In this document: positions 8,728 to 17,911 of the stretch, one piece after another
Numbering within the stretch: the first letter of the stretch is position 1
How the letters are laid out: each line of letters starts with the position of its first letter
Assembly (NCBI RefSeq): GCF_016858305.2
Contig: NZ_CP074436.1
Coordinates: forward strand, 3,182,001 to 3,246,000
Length of the DNA: 64,000 nt
Source: Polaribacter sp. Q13
Lineage (GTDB): Bacteria > Bacteroidota > Bacteroidia > Flavobacteriales > Flavobacteriaceae
Direction: 5' to 3'
The notes under the pieces: generated by a model
Seen by the model: the letters and a program-made list of their open reading frames with translations, nothing else
Databases searched by the model: none
What the model was told of the DNA's origin: nothing
Program-made: the position numbers and the translations under genes

Positions 8728-9825
8728 ATGAAAGTTTTATTTATAACTAATCTTCCGAGTCCGTATAGAGTTAATTTTTTTTCAGAATTATCTAAACATT
8801 GTGAATTAACTGTTTTTTTTGAAGGGAAGAGGTCTAATGATAAAGAGATAATTTTCAATTGGAACGACAAAAGTATTTCATCTTTTAATGCAATTTTTTT
8901 TGATGAAATATTTAATGAATTAAAAATTAATTTCCAAATTATTAAAAAAGTGCTATTTGGTAACTTTGATAAAATTGTAATAAGTTGTTATAGTACAAGA
9001 ACACAATCTATATTAATTTTATTGCTTAAAATTTTAAATAAAAAATATTATTTCGAAACTGATGGAGGTTTACTTAGAGAAAATGAATCTAAATTGAATG
9101 TCTTTTTTAAAAAACTATTAATATCAAATGCAAAATCCTATTTTAGTACAGGAGTGCAATGTGATAGGTATTTGATGAATTATGGTGCCAAGAAAAAGAA
9201 TCTTATAAGATATAGTTTTACTAGTTTATATAAAAAAGATGTAATAAAGAATGTTCTCTCAAAAGAACAAAAAATGAAATTAAAGGATAGCCTTAACATT
9301 CCCTATAAAAAAATGATAATTGGAGTGGGAAGGTTTATTAATATAAAAGGCTTCGATATCTTAATTAAAGCTAGCGCTTTGTTAAAGGAAGATGTTGGGG
9401 TTTATATTATAGGAGGAAAACCAACTAAAGAATACCTCGAAATTAAAGAAAAACTAAAATTAAAAAATTTACATTTTATCGATTTTTTATCGAAAGAGAA
9501 ATTAGACGTTTGGTATTTAGCTGCTGATATATTCGTTTTACCAACTAGAGCAGATGTTTGGGGCTTAGTAATAAACGAGGCTATGGCTAAAGGACTTCCT
9601 GTAGTTACAACAGATAAGTGTCCTGCGGGCCTTGAATTGATACCTGATAAAGAATGTATTTTCACTGTTGACGATTACGTATATTTAGGAAATATACTTA
9701 AAAAAATTAGTGAAGATGATGATTATAGCCAAAAGTTAAGCGTAAATAATCTGGAAATTATTAGACAAAAAACTTTTGAAAATATGGCTATTGAACATCT
9801 GGAAGAATTTAAAAAGCATGATTAA
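8728..9825 (+). CDS. GT4-type glycosyltransferase
   Basis: Retaining GT-B glycosyltransferase of 365 residues. The N-terminus MKVLFITNLPSPYRVNFFSEL is a typical nucleotide-sugar transferase start. The C-terminal domain holds IIGVGRFINIKGFDILIKA and the donor-binding ADIFVLPTRADVWGLVINEAMAKGLPVVTT, with the E-x7-E type motif of GT4 enzymes. The ATG at 8728 is preferred over an in-frame GTG at 8722, because the family motif begins directly at that Met. It follows the inverted repeat and overlaps the flippase gene by eight bases. The sugar transferred cannot be told from sequence. Confidence 0.88.
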   Translation: MKVLFITNLPSPYRVNFFSELSKHCELTVFFEGKRSNDKEIIFNWNDKSISSFNAIFFDEIFNELKINFQIIKKVLFGNFDKIVISCYSTRTQSILILLLKILNKKYYFETDGGLLRENESKLNVFFKKLLISNAKSYFSTGVQCDRYLMNYGAKKKNLIRYSFTSLYKKDVIKNVLSKEQKMKLKDSLNIPYKKMIIGVGRFINIKGFDILIKASALLKEDVGVYIIGGKPTKEYLEIKEKLKLKNLHFIDFLSKEKLDVWYLAADIFVLPTRADVWGLVINEAMAKGLPVVTTDKCPAGLELIPDKECIFTVDDYVYLGNILKKISEDDDYSQKLSVNNLEIIRQKTFENMAIEHLEEFKKHD

Positions 9826-11119
9826 ATCAATTACTAGTAAGCATTTTCATAATTACTTTTCATCTTTCTTGCAAAGGTTCGCTATGATATTGTCACAATT
9901 ATTTTTAATTCCTGCTTTTATCTTAAATTTAGGGATTGATCAATATGGAGAATGGTTAATATTGACAACAATACCTAATTACCTTTTGTTGAGTGATTTG
10001 GGATTAACTTTGACTGTAACAAACGAAATTTGTAGATTAATAAATATAAAGGAATACTCGAGTCAGCAGAAATTATTTAAAGCCACATTAACCTTCCTTT
10101 CCTTAGTTGGTGTTTTTCTGATTTTTGTGTTTATAATTTTATCCAACTTTATAGATTTTGGAAAATTACTAAATTTTCAATTTTTATCTACTAAAGACGT
10201 TTTTTTAATACTTGGTGGATTTATGATAAATATTTTTAGTTATTTAATATTTCTAGTTACTATAGGATATTTTAAAGCTCTTAATTTATTTCATAAGCAC
10301 GAATATTTTTTAGCATTAACTCTTTTTCTAGACTTTATTGCTACTTTAATTATTTTAAATTTAAACGTTGACCTGTATTTTATTCCAATTACTATGTTTA
10401 TCATTCGCTTTGGAATGATATTAATAGTGAATGCCCAATTAAAAAAATATAAATTCTATAAATTTGGTTTTACACTAGGTTTAAATAGAGTAATAAATAT
10501 GTTACCTGTATCTTTAAAATTCAGTTTTTTTCAGTTAGGCACTGCTTTTTTTATTCAAGGAAGCACGTTTTTGGTAGGAATGGTGTTAGGACCAGCAATG
10601 GTTGTAATATTTAATACAATTAGAACTTTGGTAAATACATTGAGATCATTTATTAGTATTTTATATATTCCTACAATGCAGGAGTTTACAATTTTGATAA
10701 CAAAAAATTTAAAAAAAGAAGCATTTCTAAAATTAAAAAAATTAATGATTTTAATCTTTTTGATATCATTAGCATCTGCGTTTGGAATATACTTTTTAAG
10801 AGATTTTATTTTCGAATTATGGTTTAAAAATAGTTTTTCTTATGATGTTAAATTTTTAGCATTTATGTTATGCTCTATTGTTATTTATAATCTTTGGAAT
10901 GCTGCTAGTATGTTACCAATGTCTATTAATAGAATGAATGAATTAGCGTTATACCCTCTTTTGGGTATTGTGGTATTAATTGTTCAATATTTTATATTAC
11001 CTAAAACAGGTTTAACTGGGTTAGCTATTAGTTTTATCTTTATAGACCTAGTAATGTTGTTTTTAGTGTTGAAGCTTAATTATACCATATTAAAAACACA
11101 AAAACGCTTCCTAAAATGA
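9818..11119 (+). CDS. wzx: Wzx-type polysaccharide flippase
   Basis: Very hydrophobic 433-residue protein with about 12 predicted transmembrane segments. It has the MOP/Wzx look, including FLQRFAMILSQLFLIPAFILNLGIDQYGEW near the N-terminus, where these flippases carry the G-x-x-x-Y-G-x-W type segment. It should move undecaprenyl-linked repeat units across the inner membrane. An in-frame ATG at 9776 would add 14 residues inside the preceding gene. I chose 9818, whose ATG overlaps the upstream stop in an ATGATTAA arrangement. The stop overlaps the next start by four bases. Confidence 0.85.
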   Translation: MIKSITSKHFHNYFSSFLQRFAMILSQLFLIPAFILNLGIDQYGEWLILTTIPNYLLLSDLGLTLTVTNEICRLINIKEYSSQQKLFKATLTFLSLVGVFLIFVFIILSNFIDFGKLLNFQFLSTKDVFLILGGFMINIFSYLIFLVTIGYFKALNLFHKHEYFLALTLFLDFIATLIILNLNVDLYFIPITMFIIRFGMILIVNAQLKKYKFYKFGFTLGLNRVINMLPVSLKFSFFQLGTAFFIQGSTFLVGMVLGPAMVVIFNTIRTLVNTLRSFISILYIPTMQEFTILITKNLKKEAFLKLKKLMILIFLISLASAFGIYFLRDFIFELWFKNSFSYDVKFLAFMLCSIVIYNLWNAASMLPMSINRMNELALYPLLGIVVLIVQYFILPKTGLTGLAISFIFIDLVMLFLVLKLNYTILKTQKRFLK

Positions 11120-12504
11120 AAAAACGCTTATTTATTTTATTAGTGCTTCTTATCGTTTTTATAATTCTTCAAATAAGTAATACTTTTCCTTTACAACATA
11201 GACTATTGTTTATTACTAATTTTGTGGTATTATTATTTTTTACAGCATTTTACTTACTTAATGAAAAAGACTTCTCACCTTTTATAGCCTCCTATATTGT
11301 GTTTTCTTTTATGTTCTTTATTATGGCACCAATACTACAATTAGATGAGCTTTTTAGAGGAAATAACAAACGTTTTTTTAATGGATTAATTTATTCTAAT
11401 GCCCTTATTTTAAAAGCTAATTTATTAATAATCACATTTAATATAATTTTTTTGAGTGTATATTTTTATTTAAACAAATATTATAAAAATATAAAAACCA
11501 TTACGTACCGTAAAAATATCCCTTTTTATATTTTACTTTTTTTCGTCATCAATATATTCGTTTTTATTATAAAATATGATTATTTAATGACTAAAATTAG
11601 TTTAGCATCTTATTCTGAAGTAACAAGTAAAATGAGTGCTATACTTAACGCTAAGTTTTTTTTCTACTTGCCGTTTGCTCCTTTAGCGCTTGGTGTACAA
11701 TACTTAAAGAAGAATTGGAATAATAGAAAACAAAATTTTTATATAATTTACTCAATTGTAATTACACTACTTTTTATTTTCTTATTATATAACAATCCAT
11801 TAACAGCTAAGAGAAATGCATTAGGGCCCATTTATATTACTTTAATTTTTATGTTTATCCCAAAATGGGTGAATACAAACTTTAAAATATTGTTTTTGTT
11901 GTTATTTAGTTTAATTGTTTTATTTCCGTTATCTAGTTTACTTACGCATTCAGATAAGAATTTGTCTGAAATGTCTTTTAATGAAATTGTTTCTTATAAA
12001 AATGTTAAAGAGCGTGTTTCTGGTCAGTTTACTAATTTAAATTTTGATGCTTTTTTAATGACAGCAGCTACTATTGATTATGTAGAGAGAGAAGGACATT
12101 CTATGGGGCGTCAATTATTACCCTCTGGTTTATTTTTTATACCAAGAGCTATTTGGGTAAGCAAGCCTATTACTACTGGAGAAATGATAGGGGAACATAT
12201 TCAAAAATATCACGATAAAAGTATATGGTTTCATAATTTAGCAGTACCATTTGTAGCTGAATCGTATATAGATTTTGGAGTTATTGGAGTTGTAATTTAT
12301 GCAATACTTTTGGCTTTCCTTTGTCTAAAATTTGTAAGTTGGTTAAAATCAAATGACCCGCTAAGGCAATTAAGTGCGTTTTATTTTTCTATACACTTAA
12401 TTTTTTTATTAAGAGGAGACCTAACAAATGGGTATGTTTATTATATTATTCCTTTTTTCTCTTTCTTTGTTTTTCCTAAAATAATAATGAAATTATTAAG
12501 ATGA
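11116..12504 (+). CDS. wzy: Wzy-like repeat-unit polymerase
   Basis: Integral membrane protein of 462 residues with about 11-12 hydrophobic segments and a large loop around residues 300-370 containing MGRQLLPSGLFFIPRAIWVSKP. This loop motif (FFxPRAIWxxKP) is typical of oligosaccharide repeat-unit polymerases, which join flipped repeat units in the periplasm. Overlaps of four bases with both neighbours place it tightly in the Wzx/Wzy operon. Polymerases are poorly conserved, so the call relies on topology, the loop motif and position next to wzx. Confidence 0.75.
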   Translation: MKKRLFILLVLLIVFIILQISNTFPLQHRLLFITNFVVLLFFTAFYLLNEKDFSPFIASYIVFSFMFFIMAPILQLDELFRGNNKRFFNGLIYSNALILKANLLIITFNIIFLSVYFYLNKYYKNIKTITYRKNIPFYILLFFVINIFVFIIKYDYLMTKISLASYSEVTSKMSAILNAKFFFYLPFAPLALGVQYLKKNWNNRKQNFYIIYSIVITLLFIFLLYNNPLTAKRNALGPIYITLIFMFIPKWVNTNFKILFLLLFSLIVLFPLSSLLTHSDKNLSEMSFNEIVSYKNVKERVSGQFTNLNFDAFLMTAATIDYVEREGHSMGRQLLPSGLFFIPRAIWVSKPITTGEMIGEHIQKYHDKSIWFHNLAVPFVAESYIDFGVIGVVIYAILLAFLCLKFVSWLKSNDPLRQLSAFYFSIHLIFLLRGDLTNGYVYYIIPFFSFFVFPKIIMKLLR

Positions 12505-13745
12505 AAATAAATAAAACAAACCATTTAGTATTAACTATAATTCTTTGCTTAAACGCAATAATAATACTTTTTCCAAGCAATTTTAAATTTATACCAGTAC
12601 TTGCTTTATTATTATTTTCATGTTATTATTTTTTTAAAAATAAAAATAAAGGTTCTGTTTTTTTTGTTTTTGCATCAATACCTTATCTACTTTTAATATT
12701 AGGCATGTTGTTTACAGATAATATTTCTAATGGTTTTAAATCGCTAGAAACAGGTTCTTCATTGTTAATATACCCTTTATGTTTTGCTTTGCTGCCAAAA
12801 AATATAATTCGATGGCAAATAGATAATAGATTAAATTATATTTTAGGATCGTTCTGTTTTGCTACTTTTATTTTTACAAGTTTTGTGTTTTTGTATTTTA
12901 AAATTTTTGAAGAAAGATCTCTAACATATATAATTCAGCATAATAATATTTTAACCAATTTATCAATTCATCCTAAATATAGGATACACCCTATTTATTT
13001 AGCATTAAATGTTGGCCTTAGTCTTATTTTTTCGTTTTTTATAGTAAAAAAAATAAAGAATATTATTTTAAAAATTATCACTTTTGTATTTATAGTGTAT
13101 ACCGTTTTACTTATTGCAATAATTAACAAAAGAATGGCAATAATAGCCCTTTTGATGGTAGGTTTAATTTATATAATTGTAGAATTAAAAAAAATTAAAA
13201 AGAAAAAGTTAACCTTGGTTTATTATGTTGTTATTTTTACGGCTATAGTATTAGGTGTTGTTTTTTTACCAAGGTATAAGAATCAAAATAGTTTTCATGA
13301 ATTTAACCATATAGTTTCTACAATTAATAACCCAGAAACATCAATAGGTAAAAGGGTTTTTTTATATAAAAGTGTGTTTAACTTATTTATAAAAAACCCT
13401 TTATTAGGAGTTGGAACAGGAGATGCAAATATAATTTTGTCAGATGATTTAGCGAACCAACTACAAAAAGAGACAGAAATTTACAACTCACATAATCAAT
13501 ATTTAAGTTACTTAATATCTCTTGGTTTATTTGGTTTTGTTATTTTTATTAGCTACATAATTTATATTTTTAAAATAGCATTAATTAAAAATGACATTTT
13601 ATTACTTTGTATATTCGTTTTTCTATGCTTAAATATGATGTCTGAAAATATTTTAGAGAGAGAGTCTGGGGTTTTAGTTTATGCTTTTTTTATAAATTTT
13701 TTACTTAGGGCTAATTGGAACTTAAAGAATAAACTTATTAAATAA
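12501..13745 (+). CDS. O-antigen ligase / Wzy_C family membrane protein
   Basis: A 414-residue protein with about 10-12 transmembrane segments. It carries the Wzy_C signature: a periplasmic loop with KRVFLYKSVFNLFIKNPLLGVGTGD, followed by SHNQYLSYLISLGLFGFV, where the His-Asn and the Gly-x-Gly-Thr-Gly are the conserved elements. The family includes WaaL O-antigen ligases and some polymerases, so this protein may attach the finished chain to an acceptor while the preceding gene polymerises, or the roles could be reversed. It is translationally coupled upstream and two bases from the next gene. Confidence 0.8.
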   Translation: MKINKTNHLVLTIILCLNAIIILFPSNFKFIPVLALLLFSCYYFFKNKNKGSVFFVFASIPYLLLILGMLFTDNISNGFKSLETGSSLLIYPLCFALLPKNIIRWQIDNRLNYILGSFCFATFIFTSFVFLYFKIFEERSLTYIIQHNNILTNLSIHPKYRIHPIYLALNVGLSLIFSFFIVKKIKNIILKIITFVFIVYTVLLIAIINKRMAIIALLMVGLIYIIVELKKIKKKKLTLVYYVVIFTAIVLGVVFLPRYKNQNSFHEFNHIVSTINNPETSIGKRVFLYKSVFNLFIKNPLLGVGTGDANIILSDDLANQLQKETEIYNSHNQYLSYLISLGLFGFVIFISYIIYIFKIALIKNDILLLCIFVFLCLNMMSENILERESGVLVYAFFINFLLRANWNLKNKLIK

Positions 13746-13747
13746 AA

Positions 13748-14812
13748 ATGAAAAGAATATTATTAGTTGGGCCATTTCCAAAACCAATTACGGGGCTATC
13801 TCTTGCAAATGAAGTTTTATATAAAGGGTTAAAACAAAATAATAAAGTCGATTATATTGACATGTCTTATTATAGGTTTGAAGAGGTTTTAGGGGATTTT
13901 AATTTTTATAAAATGATTTTTTTTTTAAAATTAAATTTTAAAATTTTTAAAATCTATAATTATGACTCAATTTATATCACTATCGGACAAAGTTTTTTTG
14001 GTGTCATTAAATATTCACTTTTTTTTATTACAGCTAAAATTTTTGGAAAGAAAGTAGTAATTCATTTACATGGTAATCAGTTGGGAGAAATGTATAAAAG
14101 CCAATCTTTTTTAAAAAAAACAATTATAAAAAAGATTCTTTCAATACCTAATTATGGAATTGTTCTTTCTAATTCATTAAAACATAATCTAAGTTTATTT
14201 TTAAAACCACAAAATATTTTTGTTGTCGAAAATTTTGTTGAAGATGAATTATACTTAAATTCTAAAGAAATAAATACAAAGAATTATGAGAGTTTAAGAA
14301 TTGTTTATATTGGTAATTTAATGACAGAAAAAGGTGTTTTCTATTTATTAGATGCTTTGGTTAGTTTAAAAAAGAAAGGGGTTGTTTTTAAAGCCAAATT
14401 TGCAGGGAATATAGATAATCATATTCTTGATAGTATAATGAGCTATTTTAAAGGGAATGATAATTTAGAATATTTAGGAGTTGTTAGAAATAAAGAGAAA
14501 AAAGAGATGTTGAAGTGGGCTAATACATTTGTTTTTCCTTCTTATCTAGTTGAAGGGTTTCCTTTATCTATATTGGAAGCAATAGTTACTAGAAATTCGG
14601 TTATAACAACTAAACACCCAGCTTTAAATGATCTTTTTACAGAAGAAAACCTTAGTTTCATTCAAGGGAAATCAACTAAAGATATAGTTAACTCTTTAAC
14701 AAAACAAAGTTTAAGTTTTGATAAAAAAAGAATTTTGAATAATTTTAATATTATTAAAGGATTTACAGAAGAGGAGTTTGTTTCAAAAATTGAGAAAATA
14801 ATAAATTTATAA
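13748..14812 (+). CDS. GT4-type glycosyltransferase
   Basis: GT-B glycosyltransferase of 354 residues. The glycine-rich N-terminus MKRILLVGPFPKPITGLSLANEVL is the usual acceptor-domain start. The donor domain is seen in IVYIGNLMTEKGVFYLLDAL and NTFVFPSYLVEGFPLSILEAI, with the E(x7)E-like donor motif of family GT4. It sits two bases after the ligase-like gene and two bases before the acetyltransferase, within the same operon. Substrate unknown; assembly of the polysaccharide repeat unit is inferred from context. Confidence 0.85.
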   Translation: MKRILLVGPFPKPITGLSLANEVLYKGLKQNNKVDYIDMSYYRFEEVLGDFNFYKMIFFLKLNFKIFKIYNYDSIYITIGQSFFGVIKYSLFFITAKIFGKKVVIHLHGNQLGEMYKSQSFLKKTIIKKILSIPNYGIVLSNSLKHNLSLFLKPQNIFVVENFVEDELYLNSKEINTKNYESLRIVYIGNLMTEKGVFYLLDALVSLKKKGVVFKAKFAGNIDNHILDSIMSYFKGNDNLEYLGVVRNKEKKEMLKWANTFVFPSYLVEGFPLSILEAIVTRNSVITTKHPALNDLFTEENLSFIQGKSTKDIVNSLTKQSLSFDKKRILNNFNIIKGFTEEEFVSKIEKIINL

Positions 14813-14814
14813 GA

Positions 14815-15360
14815 ATGCAACAACTAAATACATTTAAACTTCCTAAAAACTTTAGAGGTAGAAATGCTTTTATAGTACAATTATGGTGGCTTGTTCAAAG
14901 TATTCTATTTAGTAATTCTCCCCAGTTTATGTATGGCTTTAGACGTTTTTTATTACGTTTATTTGGAGCTAAAATTGGTAAAAATGTAATTATTAGACCT
15001 ACAGTGAGAATTACTTATCCGTGGAAAATTTCAATCGGAGATTTCTCTATGATTGGAGACGATGTTGTTTTGTATTCATTAGGAAGAATAGAAATAGGAA
15101 ATAATGTAGTAATTTCCCAGAAATCGTATATATGTGCTGCTTCACATGATTATTTAAAATCTGATTTTCCTATTTTTGCTAAAAAAATTACAATAGAAGA
15201 TCAATGTTGGTTAGCAACAGATGTATTTGTTGCACCAGGTATAACAATAGGAAAAGGAACAGTTGTAGGTTCTAGAAGTAGTGTATATAAGAATTTACCT
15301 TCAAATAAAGTATGCATAGGGAATCCTGCAAAAATAATAAGAGAAAGAATAAGTGAATAA
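14815..15360 (+). CDS. WcaF-like hexapeptide O-acetyltransferase
   Basis: A 181-residue left-handed beta-helix acetyltransferase. The opening LPKNFRGRNAFIVQLWWLVQ and the downstream LFGAKIGKNVIIRPTVRITYPWKISIGD are characteristic of the WcaF/putative colanic acid acetyltransferase group. Hexapeptide repeats run from about residue 50 to the end (IGKGTVVGSRSSVYKNLP), and SHDY carries the probable catalytic His. It would acetylate a sugar of the repeat unit using acetyl-CoA. It overlaps the next glycosyltransferase by eight bases. Confidence 0.88.
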   Translation: MQQLNTFKLPKNFRGRNAFIVQLWWLVQSILFSNSPQFMYGFRRFLLRLFGAKIGKNVIIRPTVRITYPWKISIGDFSMIGDDVVLYSLGRIEIGNNVVISQKSYICAASHDYLKSDFPIFAKKITIEDQCWLATDVFVAPGITIGKGTVVGSRSSVYKNLPSNKVCIGNPAKIIRERISE

Positions 15361-16519
15361 TAATAAAAATATTTTAGTAATATCTCCTTTCTTTTATCCA
15401 GAACCTATTTCTACGGGTAAGTTTAATACTAGTTTTGTAACTGGGTTAATAGAAAAAGGTCACAAAGTAACTATTTTATGCTTTCATCCGTTTTATCCAG
15501 ATTGGAAAGCTAAAAATAGCAATGAACAAATAAATGGAGTAGAAATAATAAGAGGAGGTAAAAACTTATTTTACACAAAAAAAACAATTTTTAGAAGATT
15601 AATTCTAGAGTTTGGGTTTGCTTTTTTTGTGTTAAGAAAATTATATAAACATCAAAAAGATAAAGATTTGGTGATACCAATATTTCCACCAAGTTTTGCC
15701 TTTTATTTTGCACTTCCTTTTTTAAATAAACAAATACAAAAAGTAGGTATGGTTCACGATTTACAAGAGGTATATTCTCAAGGTAAATCGGGTTTTTTGG
15801 ATAAAGTAGTTCGCTTTTTTATTCATAACATAGAGAAAAAATGTTATCAAAATTGTAATAAATTAATATTCCTTTCTAATGAAATGAAAAATGAAGCTAA
15901 AAAATTATATCAACTAGCTGAAGAAAAATTAGAAGTGCAATATCCTTTCATTACTATTAAAGATACTATTACTAATGATCTTGAAACTTATTTTGATAAA
16001 AAGAAAATTAATATAGTTTATTCTGGTGCTTTAGGTGAGAAGCAAAATCCAATACAGCTTTTTAATTTCTTTTCTGAAGCATCAAAACAAATTGAGAATA
16101 CAGTATTTCATTTTTTCTCTGAAGGAGAAACTTTAAAAAACTTGCAGAAAATAAATAAGAATAAAAAAATTATTTTTCATAATTTAGTCCATAAAGATAA
16201 TTTAGAAGAATTGTACAATAGAAGTTCCGTGCAAATAATACCACAAAAAGAAAATACATCTAAAGGTTCTTTGCCCTCTAAATTACCAAACTTGTTAGCT
16301 TCAGGTTGTAAAGTTTTAGTTATAACGGATGCAGAAAGTGAAATTGAGGAGCTGTTTTTAAACAATAATTTAGATTTAGTTGTTACTAGTTGGAATAACA
16401 ATTTATTGATTGAAAAACTACAATTTTTAATAAATAAACAAATAGATGTAACGCATCAAAAAACAATTGCTAAAAAATTATTTACTATTGATAAAATGAT
16501 TGTTAAAGTTTTCCGTTAA
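15353..16519 (+). CDS. WcaI-like glycosyltransferase (GT4)
   Basis: GT-B glycosyltransferase of 388 residues. Segments NILVISPFFYPEPISTGKFNTSF and VPIFPPSFAFYFALPFL match the colanic-acid WcaI-type group, and the donor domain shows INIVYSGALGEKQNP and SSVQIIPQKENTSKGSLPSKLPNLLASG. The start is a GTG at 15353: no ATG occurs near the N-terminus, and the family motif begins five residues in. The GTG overlaps the acetyltransferase stop by eight bases. Its pairing with a WcaF-like acetyltransferase and a WcaJ-like initiator recalls colanic acid-type loci. Confidence 0.85.
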   Translation: MNNNKNILVISPFFYPEPISTGKFNTSFVTGLIEKGHKVTILCFHPFYPDWKAKNSNEQINGVEIIRGGKNLFYTKKTIFRRLILEFGFAFFVLRKLYKHQKDKDLVIPIFPPSFAFYFALPFLNKQIQKVGMVHDLQEVYSQGKSGFLDKVVRFFIHNIEKKCYQNCNKLIFLSNEMKNEAKKLYQLAEEKLEVQYPFITIKDTITNDLETYFDKKKINIVYSGALGEKQNPIQLFNFFSEASKQIENTVFHFFSEGETLKNLQKINKNKKIIFHNLVHKDNLEELYNRSSVQIIPQKENTSKGSLPSKLPNLLASGCKVLVITDAESEIEELFLNNNLDLVVTSWNNNLLIEKLQFLINKQIDVTHQKTIAKKLFTIDKMIVKVFR

Positions 16520-16552
16520 AACTTTATATTCTTATTAAATACCAAATCAATC

Positions 16553-17908
16553 TTGACAAAAAGATACTCTTACCTAATAAAACCATTACAGATTTTTTTG
16601 GATGTTTTTATTATTAATCTTATCGTGTACTTAATATATGATAAAGCATTTTTAAATGTTTATTTTTTATCATATATTTCTTTATTTTGGCTTATTACAA
16701 GCTATTCCTTTGGTTTTTATCAAGTATATAGGTATACAAGAATTCTTAGAATTTTAACTTTAATAGTTAAGCAGTTTTTTATTTTTTTATTAGGTTTTTT
16801 TGCTTATTTCGGTATATTTAAAGTAGGTGATGTTATTGAAGGTCAGTATATTGTGTTCTCATTAATCTTTGTTTCAATTTCTCTTTTAAAATTTATTTGG
16901 TATTTTCTTTTAAAAAGATATCGATATTTAGGTAACAACCTTAGAACAACGATTGTTATTGGTATTGATGATTCCTCTAAAAATATTATTAAACTTTTTA
17001 AAAGTAAATCTAATTTAGGTTATAAATATCTGGGGTTTTTTTCTAAAAAAGTTTATAAGAATAAAGAGTATTTAGGAAGTATAGAAAGTGTTTTTGAATA
17101 TGTGAATCAGAATATGGTAGATCAAATTTATTGTTCTTTAACAATCTTGTCACAAGAAGAAATTAAAAAAATAAATAAGTTTGCAATTGATAAAAATATT
17201 GAATTAAAATTAATTCCTAATGCTACCGAATTATATAGTAAAAATCAAAGTGTAGAGTATTATGATGATACTTTAATGGTTTTAAATGTAAATAAACTAC
17301 CTTTTGAGTTTGCTGAAAATTTTTATACAAAAAGAGTATTTGATATTTTATTTTCTTTTTTTGTTTTTTTGTTTGTATTATCTTGGTTAATGCCCATTCT
17401 TTGGCTTTTAGTAAAGCTAGAGTCTAAAGGGCCTTTAATTTTTAAACAAAAAAGAGAAGGTATTAATGGTAAAGAATTTATGTGTTATAAGTTTAGATCC
17501 ATGAAAATAAATAAGTTCGCAGATAAAATTCATGCTACAAAAAATGATACTAGAGTTACAAAAATGGGTGCCTTTTTAAGGAAAACGAGTATGGATGAAT
17601 TACCTCAGTTTTTTAATGTTTTCATGGGAGATATGAGTGTTGTTGGGCCAAGACCACATTTAGAAATTTTGTCTTTGGAGTATCAAAAGGATGTGGATGA
17701 TTATCTTAAAAGACATATAGTAAAACCAGGAATTACGGGGTTAGCGCAAGTTAGCGGGTATAGAGGAGAAATTAGAAAAGCATCTGATATTAAAAATAGA
17801 GTTCGTTTAGATATATTTTACATAGAAAACTGGTCGTTTTTTTTAGATATTAAGATTATTATTAAAACTATTTTAAACGTTTTTAACGGAGAAGAAAACG
17901 CATATTAA
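16553..17908 (+). CDS. WcaJ-like undecaprenyl-phosphate sugar-1-phosphate transferase
   Basis: Polyisoprenyl-phosphate hexose-1-phosphate transferase, 451 residues, that starts the repeat unit by transferring a sugar phosphate to undecaprenyl phosphate. The N-terminal half has four hydrophobic segments (about 10-120) and a Rossmann-like CoA-binding region. The C-terminal catalytic domain begins KRVFDILFSFFVFLFVLSW, followed by KQKREGINGKEFMCYKFRSM, DELPQFFNVFMGDMSVVGPRP and ITGLAQVSGYRGE. The start is a TTG at 16553, because no ATG precedes the membrane region and TTG places the N-terminus at the expected length. In Wzx/Wzy loci this enzyme is often a late gene, as here. Confidence 0.9.
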   Translation: MTKRYSYLIKPLQIFLDVFIINLIVYLIYDKAFLNVYFLSYISLFWLITSYSFGFYQVYRYTRILRILTLIVKQFFIFLLGFFAYFGIFKVGDVIEGQYIVFSLIFVSISLLKFIWYFLLKRYRYLGNNLRTTIVIGIDDSSKNIIKLFKSKSNLGYKYLGFFSKKVYKNKEYLGSIESVFEYVNQNMVDQIYCSLTILSQEEIKKINKFAIDKNIELKLIPNATELYSKNQSVEYYDDTLMVLNVNKLPFEFAENFYTKRVFDILFSFFVFLFVLSWLMPILWLLVKLESKGPLIFKQKREGINGKEFMCYKFRSMKINKFADKIHATKNDTRVTKMGAFLRKTSMDELPQFFNVFMGDMSVVGPRPHLEILSLEYQKDVDDYLKRHIVKPGITGLAQVSGYRGEIRKASDIKNRVRLDIFYIENWSFFLDIKIIIKTILNVFNGEENAY

Positions 17909-17911
17909 TAA

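Noticed and set aside
9776..9817. Earlier ATG for the Wzx flippase
   Set aside because: It lies 50 bases inside the preceding glycosyltransferase and adds 14 residues not expected in the family; the ATG at 9818 overlaps the stop in the usual coupled way.
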